Shown: piece by piece, positions 1 to 7,850 of the stretch
Position numbering within the stretch: position 1 is the first letter of the stretch
Layout of the letters: every line of letters begins with the position of its first letter
Source of the DNA: Gemmatimonadota bacterium
Lineage (GTDB): Bacteria; Gemmatimonadota; Gemmatimonadetes; Gemmatimonadales; GWC2-71-9
DNA length: 30,709 nucleotides
Direction of reading: 5' to 3'
Assembly (NCBI GenBank): GCA_003221825.1
Contig: QHUE01000007.1
Coordinates: forward strand, 1-30,709
Translations under genes and position numbers: made by a program
Notes under the pieces: model-generated
What the model was told of the DNA's origin: nothing
The model's database searches: none
The model's input: the letters and a program-made list of their open reading frames with translations, nothing else

Positions 1-51
1 GACTTTCTGGACTTCGTCAGGCGTGGCTCCATGCCGCATCACGATCAGCAC
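1..51 (-). CDS. Probable 3-deoxy-7-phosphoheptulonate (DAHP) synthase, N-terminus only
   Basis: Only the first 17 codons lie in the window. They start at GTG 51 and read VLIVMRHGATPDEVQKV with no stop. This resembles the N-terminal ferredoxin/ACT-like segment of the DAHP synthases that begin with a hydrophobic strand followed by a GAT-x-(D/E)-E-(I/V) helix start; these catalyse the first step of the shikimate pathway. The GTG overlaps the TGA stop of the upstream hydrolase by 7 nt, and a GGAGA element precedes it, so it looks like the next gene of the same operon. ATG at 39 is an alternative start. The family call rests on a very short stretch and is moderate at best. Confidence 0.55.
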   Translation of the reverse strand, partial: MLIVMRHGATPDEVQKV

Positions 52-827
52 GGCGAGCGTCTCCCATCTCCAATGGTGAAGCGATCGCCGTCTTTCGCGG
101 CCGTCACCGGTCCGCGAAAGCGCGTGCCGGCAAGTTTTGCCGGGTCCGAAGTTTCTACTGGAGGATAGAAGTGCGTCAAGACTAACTGCTTCGCCCCCGC
201 TTCTTTGGCCAGGTCCCCCGCCTGTTGTGGAGTCAAGTGAATATCCATCGCCCGCTCCTCGGGCAGCGAGCACTCCGCGAGCAGCAGATCACACCCGCTG
301 GCCCAGCGCGCCAGCTCGCTGCTGGGTCCGGTATCGCCGGTGTAGACCAGACGACCCTCGGGCGCGACGAGCGACACCGCCACGCTCTCGGTGGTGTGGG
401 GGACGGGGAACGTCTCGAGATTCACGTCGGCGTTCAGCGGGAACGGCTCGGCGTCGCGCACGTCGAGAATGCCGATCGGGAATCCGGGGTCGAGCAGCCA
501 GTCGCCGTAGCCTTCAGCGAGCGTGCGCAGCAGCTGCACGACGCCGGGCGGTCCGAGGATCACGAACGGCTCGCGGCGCGGCGGCTCCGTCGTGTACTTG
601 AGGGCGTACACGAGCATCGGCAGCTCGCCCCAGTGGTCGGGATGGAAATGGGTCAGGACCACGTGCGTCACCTGATGCCAGGGTAGCCCGAACTCTGCGA
701 GTCGGTGCAGCGAGCCCGCGCCGCAGTCGAGCAACACACGCAGGTCGCCGCGCGCGACCCAGTGACAGGGACAGGTGCGCCGCGCCGACGGTGCGACCGT
801 GCCGGTGCCTACGGTAACGAGTTCCAT
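45..827 (-). CDS. Metallo-beta-lactamase-fold hydrolase, ribonuclease Z-like
   Basis: A 260-residue cytoplasmic MBL-fold protein. The metal-binding signature HFHPDH is at residues 60-65, with further ligand regions around PHTTES, the TGDTG aspartate segment, and a late LTHFYPP histidine. The N-terminal MELVTVGTGT and the DCGAGSLHRL strand-turn are typical of the RNase Z/ElaC-like branch, which acts on tRNA 3' ends or on small phosphodiesters; the sequence does not settle which. The start is ATG 827, preceded by a GGGGAAAG ribosome-binding site that overlaps the end of the protease gene; the reading frame extends upstream to 941 but that part lies inside the protease gene. The gap from the protease stop is 2 nt. 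No long RNase Z exosite arm is obvious. Confidence 0.85.
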   Translation of the reverse strand: MELVTVGTGTVAPSARRTCPCHWVARGDLRVLLDCGAGSLHRLAEFGLPWHQVTHVVLTHFHPDHWGELPMLVYALKYTTEPPRREPFVILGPPGVVQLLRTLAEGYGDWLLDPGFPIGILDVRDAEPFPLNADVNLETFPVPHTTESVAVSLVAPEGRLVYTGDTGPSSELARWASGCDLLLAECSLPEERAMDIHLTPQQAGDLAKEAGAKQLVLTHFYPPVETSDPAKLAGTRFRGPVTAAKDGDRFTIGDGRRSPC

Positions 828-829
828 AC

Positions 830-3094
830 TCACTTTCCCCGAAAGACGATCCGCTTGAAGACGAGCAATCCTGGCGCCTTGAGCTTGGCGAGATAGACGC
901 CCGCAGGCAACGGGTGCCCATCGTCGGTGCGGCCATCCCACATCAGCCGCGGGTCACAGATCCCGCCGCTGCCCGACCCGCGGCCATAGCGGCCCGGGGC
1001 CAAAACGCCCGGAAAATCGGGCCCGGGAACGAACCGGCGCACCCGATTGCCGCGGAGGTCCAGAATGTCGAGCTCGACGGATCCCGCCAGCGCGAGGTCG
1101 AACCAGATGCAGGTCGAGTCGCGGCCGGCCGCGGGGAAGGGGTTGGGGAAGTTCTGGTACAAGAGCGTGGACGTCGGCATGCCGAGGTCGACGACGAGAA
1201 ACGATCCCTGGCTGCGAATCATGCTGGTATCGGCTCCCGCATAGACGACGAGCACCCAGCGGTAGGCGGTGTTCCGCTCGAGCGGCTGCGGGAGCTGAAA
1301 GCTGGTATCGGTCAGGCCCGCGACGGAGAAGTCGAGGACGCCGGTGGCCGCACGCTGCACCTGCAAGTCGTAGGTCAGGGGTCCGGGGGGCGACGACACG
1401 AGCGCGGGCTTCCACCTGAACGTCGGCTGCGCCGTGTCGATCACCATGCCGGCGGGATCGCTGAGCGATGTGAGCGTGGCCCAGGCCGGCACGACGACTG
1501 GTCCGATGACACCGCTGGTCGCCGTCTCGCCGCTGGCGGCCGTCGCATCCACCTGCCAGAACAGCCTCCCCGTCTTGAGCGCCTGGCCGCTCGTGAATGT
1601 CTGTCCCGTCGTGAGCCTGTCAACGAACGGCGTGGCGAGCGTGGTGTCGCGGCTGATGCGGAGGCGGAAGGTCACCGGCGCAGCGGATGCGGGCACCGTC
1701 CCCACCGTCCACGCGAACGTCGGCGTGATCGTCGTCAGCGGTCCCGCGGCGGGCAGCGGGGCTGTGGCGGTGACGCCGCTCGGGAAGACGGCTGACGCGG
1801 CGACGTTGGGCCGACCCCAGCCGTAGATCGTGTCGGGGGCGGCGCGCTTCGACGCGGTGCTGCGGAAGGCGGCGCGCAGCTCCATGGGCAGCAGGGACGG
1901 ATGCATCTGCTTCACCAGCGCCGCACTGGCCGCAATCAGCGGCGTCGCGAACGACGTCCCGTCCAGGCGCTGCACGTGTCCCCCGCCCGTGACCACACAC
2001 ACGGCGACGCCCGGCGCGGTGAAGTCCGGCTTGATGCGGCCGTCGGCGGTCGGCCCGCGTGAGGAGAAGTCGGCGATGGTCCCGAGCGAGTCCTCGGCGC
2101 CGATGGCGAGCACGGAATCGCCGTCGGCGGGTGTCCAGATCGACCGCGACCCCGGCCCCTCGTTTCCCGCGGCCGTCACGACCAGGATGCCGCGCTGCGC
2201 TGCCATGTCGGCGGCGACCGTCGTGACCGCCACGTCGCCGTTCAGCTGTGACGGCGTATAGCTGAAGCCGTTGTCGAAGACGAGGTATGCGAGGCTGGAC
2301 GAGACGATGTCGACGCCGATCGAGTCGGCCCATTCGAGGGCGGCGACATAGTTGTCTTCTTCGACGCGTGTTTCACTGCGGATGTCTTCGGTCTTGGCCA
2401 GCAGGAAACTCGCGCCCCGCGCGATGCCGTGGAGCCGGCCGGCGACGCTCCCGGCGAACAGCGACCAGGTAGCCGTGCCGTGGAACTGTGCGCCGGCGAC
2501 ATCCTTTCCCGGCTCGTCCTGCACGACGTCGTCGTTGAACACGAAGTCATGCTGCGCGGTGATGGTGATGCCGCTGAAGGCCGCGTCCGACGTGTCGAAG
2601 CCGGTATCGAGGATTGCGATGCGCACGCCCGTCGCGTCCACGCCCTGGTCGGTGAGCGGCTGGAGATTGAGCTGGCGGTACGGCATCGCCGACGGGCCCA
2701 GCACCGGATCGTCGCCGGGCGTAACGCCGCAGGTGTCGCCCGGTCCTGCCGCGATGATGCGCGGCGCTGCACTGGGGCGCGCTCCCCGGAGCTTGAAGCG
2801 TCCGAGCGGCTGCACGCGCCTCAAATCGCGGTCCTGGAGGAGCTGGCGGAGCGTCGCCGCCGGCACGTCGGCGCTGACGGCATGCAGCCAGCGGCTCCGC
2901 ACGCGGATGCGCGCGCCCAGCGCACGGGCCCGATCGCCGATCACGTCGCGTGAGGCCGTCGGGCGCGCGAACAGCCAGACGGAGACGGTGGTGTCCTGGA
3001 CGCGAGCCAGGAGCCGCGGCAACACCGGAGAAACCGCGGGCCGCTGCGCTGCCAGCCCAGCAGGCAGGAGGACAAGCCAGATGAACCGCCGCAC
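830..3094 (-). CDS. Secreted S8 subtilisin-like serine protease
   Basis: 754 residues starting at GTG 3094. An N-terminal hydrophobic signal (RRFIWLVLLPAGLAA) is followed by a short pro-region (about 35-110) and a subtilisin catalytic domain (about 140-435). The triad is visible: Asp163 in AILDTGFD, His205 in FHGTATW and Ser381 in DGTSFATP, with oxyanion Asn311 in TAAGNEGPG. Two fibronectin/Ig-like segments follow (about 440-640). A C-terminal module carries the NFPNPFP motif and ends in LPAGVYLAKLKAPG, as in FlgD-Ig-like or T9SS-type sorting tails. The enzyme should degrade proteins outside the cytoplasm. It sits 47 nt after smc and 2 nt before the MBL gene. No good Shine-Dalgarno precedes the GTG; the spacer is pyrimidine-rich in the mRNA. 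Confidence 0.93.
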   Translation of the reverse strand: MRRFIWLVLLPAGLAAQRPAVSPVLPRLLARVQDTTVSVWLFARPTASRDVIGDRARALGARIRVRSRWLHAVSADVPAATLRQLLQDRDLRRVQPLGRFKLRGARPSAAPRIIAAGPGDTCGVTPGDDPVLGPSAMPYRQLNLQPLTDQGVDATGVRIAILDTGFDTSDAAFSGITITAQHDFVFNDDVVQDEPGKDVAGAQFHGTATWSLFAGSVAGRLHGIARGASFLLAKTEDIRSETRVEEDNYVAALEWADSIGVDIVSSSLAYLVFDNGFSYTPSQLNGDVAVTTVAADMAAQRGILVVTAAGNEGPGSRSIWTPADGDSVLAIGAEDSLGTIADFSSRGPTADGRIKPDFTAPGVAVCVVTGGGHVQRLDGTSFATPLIAASAALVKQMHPSLLPMELRAAFRSTASKRAAPDTIYGWGRPNVAASAVFPSGVTATAPLPAAGPLTTITPTFAWTVGTVPASAAPVTFRLRISRDTTLATPFVDRLTTGQTFTSGQALKTGRLFWQVDATAASGETATSGVIGPVVVPAWATLTSLSDPAGMVIDTAQPTFRWKPALVSSPPGPLTYDLQVQRAATGVLDFSVAGLTDTSFQLPQPLERNTAYRWVLVVYAGADTSMIRSQGSFLVVDLGMPTSTLLYQNFPNPFPAAGRDSTCIWFDLALAGSVELDILDLRGNRVRRFVPGPDFPGVLAPGRYGRGSGSGGICDPRLMWDGRTDDGHPLPAGVYLAKLKAPGLLVFKRIVFRGK

Positions 3095-3101
3095 GAAACC
3101 C

Positions 3102-3130
3102 GGGAGGGGGGAAGAGGGACGGGAGACGGG
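3102..3130 (+). repeat. G-rich tract with quadruplex potential between smc and the protease
   Basis: On the plus strand there are five runs of three or more G (3102-3104, 3106-3111, 3116-3118, 3121-3123, 3128-3130) separated by 1, 4, 2 and 4 nt. This fits the G3-N1-7 quadruplex pattern. The corresponding minus-strand mRNA is C-rich and G-poor, which also resembles a Rho loading site. It fills most of the 47-nt spacer after smc. Function is inferred only. Confidence 0.5.
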
Positions 3131-3141
3131 TGAGCTCGGCG

Positions 3142-6100
3142 CTACACGTGTTCCATCTGGCCGAGGCGCACGCCGACGATGGTCGATACGCCCGGTTCCT
3201 GCATGGTGACGCCATAGACGGCGTCGGCCGCCTGCATCGTCCGGGGATTGTGCGTGATGACGATGAATTGCGTCTGGTCCTTGAACTCCGCCAGCAGGCG
3301 GACGTAGCGCCCGACATTCGCGTCGTCGAGCGGCGCGTCCACCTCGTCGAGCAGACAGAAGGGACTCGGTTTGGCGAGGAAGATCGCGAACAGCAGCGAG
3401 ACCGCGACCAGCGTGCGTTCGCCGGACGACAGCAGATGGATCCGCTGGGTACGCTTGCCCCGCGGGGCGGCGTGGATCTCGATCTCGCTTTCGAGCGGCT
3501 CATCCTCGTTCGCGAGGCGGACGTCGCATTCGCCGCCGCCGAACAGCGTCTGGAAGACCGAGCGGAAGTGCTCGCGCACTTTCGCGAACGATTCGAGGAA
3601 CAGCGTCTTGGCGGTCTGATCGATCTCGCGGGCCGCCTGCTGCAGCGAGTGGCGGGCCGACACCAGATCGTCGCGCTGCGTCATCAGGAATTCGAGTCGC
3701 TTGGTCTCTTCGGCGTGCTCCTCGACGGCGAGGGCGTTCACGGGGCCGACGGCGTCGATGGCGCCGCGCAGCCGGTCGTTCTCCTGCCGCAGCCACTCCA
3801 GGTCGCCGGCGACTTCCGGCGCGTCGGCGACCAGGGTGGCGAGCGGTTTGCGCCATTCCGTTTCGACGCGCTCCACGAGCCCGCGCCGCTTGCCTTCGAT
3901 CTCGGTGCGCTCGAGCTGCAGCCGGTGCTCCTCCTCGCCCAGCGCGGCGAGCGCCTTACGCGCCTGATCGAGGGCGCCTTCGGCCTGGCCGAGGTCGGCA
4001 TCGGTCATGCCGACGTGCGCTGCGGCGTCCGTCGCGGCCGTGTCCAGCTCCGCGAGCGCGAGGCGACGCTCCTGCAGCGTATCCTCCCACTGCGCGCGCT
4101 GCGTGGTGAGCGACGCGGTCTCACGCTCGATGCGCGCGATCTCTTCCGCCCGCGCGCCGGCCTGCTCTCGCGACGCGTGCGCGTCGGCGTCGGCGCGCGC
4201 GGCGCGCTCCGCGGCGGCGGCGAGTTTCGCCTCCACCTGCGCGGCCTCGACCTGCCAGCGCACGCGCTGCTCGCGCGCGGCTTCCTGCTGCGTTTCGAGA
4301 TCGGCGAGGCCGGCGCGCTCGGTGCCGAGCTGTTCCGCCGAGCGGACGCGCTCCATCTCGCGCTCCTGCAGCTCGACGTGAAGCGCGCCGAGCCGCGACT
4401 CGACCTCCGCGAGCCGCCTGGTCAGCCGCTCGACCTGCGCGGCCGATTCCTCAGCCTGGCGGCGGGCGTGGATCAACCCGCGATCCGCTTCGCCCTTCTC
4501 CGCGCCGGCCTCGAGCTCGACCCGGCGCGCCTCCTCGGCGCCCTGTCCGGCGTGCGTGAGCGCCGCTTCCGCGGTCGTCAGCTCCTTCACGGTCGACTCT
4601 TCCGCCGCGCGGGCGCGCTCGAGATTCGTGGTGGCCTCCCGCACCTCTTTCTCCAACGCTTCCAGCTCGGCGCGCCGTTGCAGTGGTCCCGCGGTCGGCG
4701 CGCTGCTGTCGAGCAGGACGGCGCCGTTGGCGCGTCGCAGCGCGCTCGCGCTGATCACCTCGTGACCCGCCAGCAGCGCGCGGACCCACGCCGCGGCCGG
4801 TCCCTCCACCCGCAGCGCATCCTTGAGCGGATGCCCGTCCGCGCCGAGCCGCGGCCCGGGTACACACGGCAGCAGAACCAAGGGGCCGGGCTGGGTCTCC
4901 GTGTGCCAGGCGGTGATCGCGTCGATGACGGACGCATCGGTCACCAGCACCGCGTGCAGCCACTCGCCGAGTAACCGCTCCGCCAGCTCGGCATCCCGCC
5001 GGCTGGTGCGGACATAATCGGCGAGCGGTCCCAGGACACCCGGGAGCCGTGCTTTCAGCAACGCCTGCGCCGCCGGTGCCAGACCCACGTGCTCGCGGTC
5101 GAGCTCGTCGAGCGCGTCGCGCCGTGCCTCGAGCTGCGACAGCGCGGCCTCCGTCTGGCGCCGCGCCGAGCGTGCGCTCATCTCCTGCTCGTGCAAAGCG
5201 GCGACATGACGCCGCGCGTGCTGCAGCGCTTCCACCGCGCGCACGGCAGCCTGTGCGTCGCGATTGACGCGTTGCGCGGCGGCGTCGGCATCGCGCGCCG
5301 CGTCGCGCGCGGCAGCGTCGCGCTCCTGGCGCTCGCCGGCGGCCACCGCCAGCTGCTCGCGCAGCTCGCTTCGTTCGCGGTCCAACGCGCCGCGCTCGAT
5401 TTCCAGCGCGCGTGACGTCTCCGCGCGACGGTGCAGCTCCTCTTCCAGCTCGCGCACCGCGAGACGCTCCGCCGTCAGCCGCCCACGAACGGTGTCTTCC
5501 TCCCCGCTCCGCGCGCCGAGCTCGCTCTGCACCGCGGCGAGATCGCGCTCCGCGGTCGTGCGTTCGGCGGCCGCGGCGGCGTGCTCGCGCTCCGCCTGCG
5601 CCGCGCGCCGCTCCGCCTGGACGCGCTCATCGCCGGCCGTCTGGCGCCGCTGGCCCGCATTGCTCAGCCGCTCGGCGGCCAGGGCGAGATCGCTCTCGAG
5701 CCGTCCGACCTCGAGCTTGGCGTCCCCCAGCCGGCGCTCGACTTCGGTGCGCCGCGCTTCCGCCGTGTGCCGGGCCTGCACGCGGGCTTCGCGCTGATGC
5801 TCGGCATCGTCCAGTCGGGCGCGGGCCGCGGGCAACTGCTCGGCCAGATCACGCGCGCGCACACCGAGCGCGCCAAGCGAGAGGTCGAAGTCTTCGATCT
5901 CCCGGCGCACCAGCGTCATCGCGATGCCAAAGCGCTCTTCGATCATCTTGCCGTAGCGCTCGGCGCGGCCCCGCTGGCGCGCGAGACTGCGGACCTGCGT
6001 CTGCACCTCGGCGATGAGGTCTTCGAGCCTCGCCAGATCGGCTGCCGTCTCCTCGAGCCGCCGCTCGGTGCTCTTCTTGCGGTCCCGATAGAGCCCGATG

Positions 6101-6597
6101 CCCGCCGCCTCCTCGAACAGCGCCCGCCGCTCTTCCGCTTTTTCCGAGAGCAGCGCTTCGATCATCTTCGCTTCCATCACGACGGCGGCGTCGGCACCCA
6201 GGCCGGTGCCGCGGAGCAGGTCCTGGATATCGCGCAACCGCACCGACGAGCGATTCAGGAGGTAGTCGCTCTGGCCCGAGCGCGACAGCCGCCGCGTGAC
6301 GACGACTTCCTGATATGCGATCGGGAGGCTGCCGTCGGAATTATCGAAGACGAGCGAGACTTCGGCGACGTTCACGGGCCGGCGACCGGTGGATCCCTGG
6401 AAGATGACGTCTTCCATTTTTCCGCCGCGCAGCAACCGGGGCGACTGCTCGCCGAGCACCCAGCGCACCGCGTCCGAGATGTTCGACTTGCCGCAGCCGT
6501 TCGGTCCGACGATGGCGGTCACGCCTTGATCGAACGGCAGCTCCACCGATCCGGCGAACGATTTGAATCCTGAGAGCTCGAGCCTGCTCAGTCTCAC
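3142..6597 (-). CDS. smc: Chromosome segregation protein SMC
   Basis: 1151 residues, slightly shorter than the usual 1170-1190. SMC dimers organise and segregate the chromosome with ScpA/ScpB, neither of which is in this window. Walker A is GPNGCGKS (residues 31-38). The ABC signature LSSGERTLVAVS starts at 1056 and Walker B/D-loop CLLDEVDAPLDD is near 1081-1092. Long Ala/Glu/Arg-rich coiled coils span about 170-500 and 650-1000, around a hinge at about 505-645 (LPGVLGPLADYV). The hinge end reads ANGAVLLDSSAPTAG and lacks the usual GG-rich dimer motif. The start is GTG 6597, overlapping the TGA of the SPOR gene as GTGA, with a G10 run 5 nt upstream that could serve as an anti-SD partner. Confidence 0.96.
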   Translation of the reverse strand: MRLSRLELSGFKSFAGSVELPFDQGVTAIVGPNGCGKSNISDAVRWVLGEQSPRLLRGGKMEDVIFQGSTGRRPVNVAEVSLVFDNSDGSLPIAYQEVVVTRRLSRSGQSDYLLNRSSVRLRDIQDLLRGTGLGADAAVVMEAKMIEALLSEKAEERRALFEEAAGIGLYRDRKKSTERRLEETAADLARLEDLIAEVQTQVRSLARQRGRAERYGKMIEERFGIAMTLVRREIEDFDLSLGALGVRARDLAEQLPAARARLDDAEHQREARVQARHTAEARRTEVERRLGDAKLEVGRLESDLALAAERLSNAGQRRQTAGDERVQAERRAAQAEREHAAAAAERTTAERDLAAVQSELGARSGEEDTVRGRLTAERLAVRELEEELHRRAETSRALEIERGALDRERSELREQLAVAAGERQERDAAARDAARDADAAAQRVNRDAQAAVRAVEALQHARRHVAALHEQEMSARSARRQTEAALSQLEARRDALDELDREHVGLAPAAQALLKARLPGVLGPLADYVRTSRRDAELAERLLGEWLHAVLVTDASVIDAITAWHTETQPGPLVLLPCVPGPRLGADGHPLKDALRVEGPAAAWVRALLAGHEVISASALRRANGAVLLDSSAPTAGPLQRRAELEALEKEVREATTNLERARAAEESTVKELTTAEAALTHAGQGAEEARRVELEAGAEKGEADRGLIHARRQAEESAAQVERLTRRLAEVESRLGALHVELQEREMERVRSAEQLGTERAGLADLETQQEAAREQRVRWQVEAAQVEAKLAAAAERAARADADAHASREQAGARAEEIARIERETASLTTQRAQWEDTLQERRLALAELDTAATDAAAHVGMTDADLGQAEGALDQARKALAALGEEEHRLQLERTEIEGKRRGLVERVETEWRKPLATLVADAPEVAGDLEWLRQENDRLRGAIDAVGPVNALAVEEHAEETKRLEFLMTQRDDLVSARHSLQQAAREIDQTAKTLFLESFAKVREHFRSVFQTLFGGGECDVRLANEDEPLESEIEIHAAPRGKRTQRIHLLSSGERTLVAVSLLFAIFLAKPSPFCLLDEVDAPLDDANVGRYVRLLAEFKDQTQFIVITHNPRTMQAADAVYGVTMQEPGVSTIVGVRLGQMEHV

Positions 6598-7850
6598 GGT
6601 GGCCCCCCCCCCATGCGGGGGAGTAGGTTCGCGCGCACGCCGGCGCGCCGGAGAGCGGCCTGCGTGAAGGCCGCCTGTTCGGGTGCCTCAAAGGCGCCAA
6701 GGAGAATGACGCCGTTGGACCAGCGCACCGCGGGAAGGCCGCGGTGGCGCAGCATCTCGAGTGTCGCGCCGCGAGGTGCGTGATACGAATACGGGGCCAG
6801 CAACAAGTCACCCACCCCTTCCGCCGCAACGCCGCGGTGCCACAGATCCGCGCGGGCCATGCCGGCGGCGGCGCGCGTCGTGTAGGAGCCCGCGAGCACG
6901 CGGTACCAGACGGGGCCAGTGCCACTCTGCGGCACCGGTGTCACGAGCGCCGGGACGCCGGCGTCTGCCGCCAGCCGGTCGGCATGTGCCAGCGCCTTGT
7001 CGAGTGACGCGTAGGCGGCGAGCTGAATCGTCCAGCCTAAGGTGTCGGCTTTCGGGATCGTTGCGTGCGTTGGAGCAGGGAGCGGGGAGCTGGAAGCGGG
7101 TGCGAGTGCTGGTGCGGGTGCTGGTGCGGGCGCGGGTGGCGTGGCTTGCAGCGTCGACTCGCGCGCTCGCGCGAGCAGTGCCCATCCTCCGACCGCCAAT
7201 CCCGCCACTACGAGCGCCGCCAGCGCGAAGCGCACGCCGCGGCGCGGCTCCTCTTCGCCCGGGATCATCATCGGCGGCGGTGAGACGCGCGGACTCGACG
7301 GCAGCCAACGATCGCGCACGACGCCGAGGACCGGAACATCGCGGCCCGGCGCAAACGCGGGACTCACACCATCCGGCGCCAGCACGATCACGCCGTCCGG
7401 CGTTGCCGAGAGTTGCGCGAGTCCCGCGCGCGGCAGCAGCGCGAGGAGCAGCGCCCCTTCGGAACGGAATCCCGCTTGCAGCTTCGGCCACCGCGCATGG
7501 GCGTAGACTTCCGCCGGATGCGCCGTCTCGGAGCCGGCAGGAATAATGAAAACGCCGGTGACTTCGTGAGCGGCCTTGTTCAGCGAAACGCCATACTCGA
7601 AGGCATCCACGATTCCTTCGGTGGCGTGGAGGCCCACCGTTTCGTGCAGGGCTGGGGTCTCGAGGCACAGATCCACGAGCGCGACGCGCCGTCCGTCGCG
7701 CGCCGCGATCCGGGCGATGTCCCACGCGGCCTTCGCGGCCCATGGCAGATCGTTGGTGACCGGCATCAGCGCGACCAGCGCCGCGCCGTCGACGAGCGGG
7801 GGAACGAGATGCCCGAGCCGCGAGAGCGGCAACTGCCGGATCGCGGTCAC
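6594..7850 (-). CDS. Membrane protein with degenerate ParA/MinD-like domain and C-terminal SPOR domain
   Basis: 418 residues from GTG 7850. Residues 20-180 resemble a ParA/MinD or BY-kinase fold: a helix DIARIAARDGRR, then VALVDLCLETPALHETVGL like the Walker A'/DxDxRxPxLH segment. The P-loop position reads MPVTNDLPWAAK without the GKS/T signature, so nucleotide binding is doubtful. One transmembrane segment follows (about 206-227), then a Pro/Ala linker (238-260) and a SPOR-type region (272-345, WTIQLAAYASLDKALAHADRL). SPOR domains bind denuded septal peptidoglycan, so a divisome or envelope role is inferred. It is joined by 4-nt GTGA overlaps both to the upstream SPOR lipoprotein and to smc. 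The last codons are a run of ten G. Confidence 0.75.
   Translation of the reverse strand: MTAIRQLPLSRLGHLVPPLVDGAALVALMPVTNDLPWAAKAAWDIARIAARDGRRVALVDLCLETPALHETVGLHATEGIVDAFEYGVSLNKAAHEVTGVFIIPAGSETAHPAEVYAHARWPKLQAGFRSEGALLLALLPRAGLAQLSATPDGVIVLAPDGVSPAFAPGRDVPVLGVVRDRWLPSSPRVSPPPMMIPGEEEPRRGVRFALAALVVAGLAVGGWALLARARESTLQATPPAPAPAPAPALAPASSSPLPAPTHATIPKADTLGWTIQLAAYASLDKALAHADRLAADAGVPALVTPVPQSGTGPVWYRVLAGSYTTRAAAGMARADLWHRGVAAEGVGDLLLAPYSYHAPRGATLEMLRHRGLPAVRWSNGVILLGAFEAPEQAAFTQAALRRAGVRANLLPRMGGGPP
6603..6612 (-). repeat. G10 homopolymer at the end of the SPOR gene
   Basis: Ten C on the plus strand, read as G10 in the mRNA, encode Gly-Gly-Gly just before the stop. A run of five C lies four bases upstream on the mRNA side (CCCCCGCATGGGGG), so a small hairpin is also possible. 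A gain of one G would remove the stop and join the frame to that of smc. Confidence 0.85.
7101..7139 (-). repeat. 12-bp tandem repeat coding a Pro/Ala linker
   Basis: Two perfect 12-bp units (7107-7118 and 7119-7130) with degenerate flanking half units. In the SPOR gene they encode alternating Pro-Ala residues between the membrane segment and the SPOR domain. Copy number could vary without shifting the frame. Confidence 0.75.

Noticed and set aside
3130..4974. A 614-codon plus-strand open frame inside smc
   Set aside because: It is the complement of the SMC coiled coil; its apparent Leu/Arg repeats come from the heptads on the other strand.
6341..6925. A frame spanning the SPOR/smc junction
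   Set aside because: It is only the third frame across the G10 tract and matches nothing; it was useful only for reasoning about slippage outcomes.
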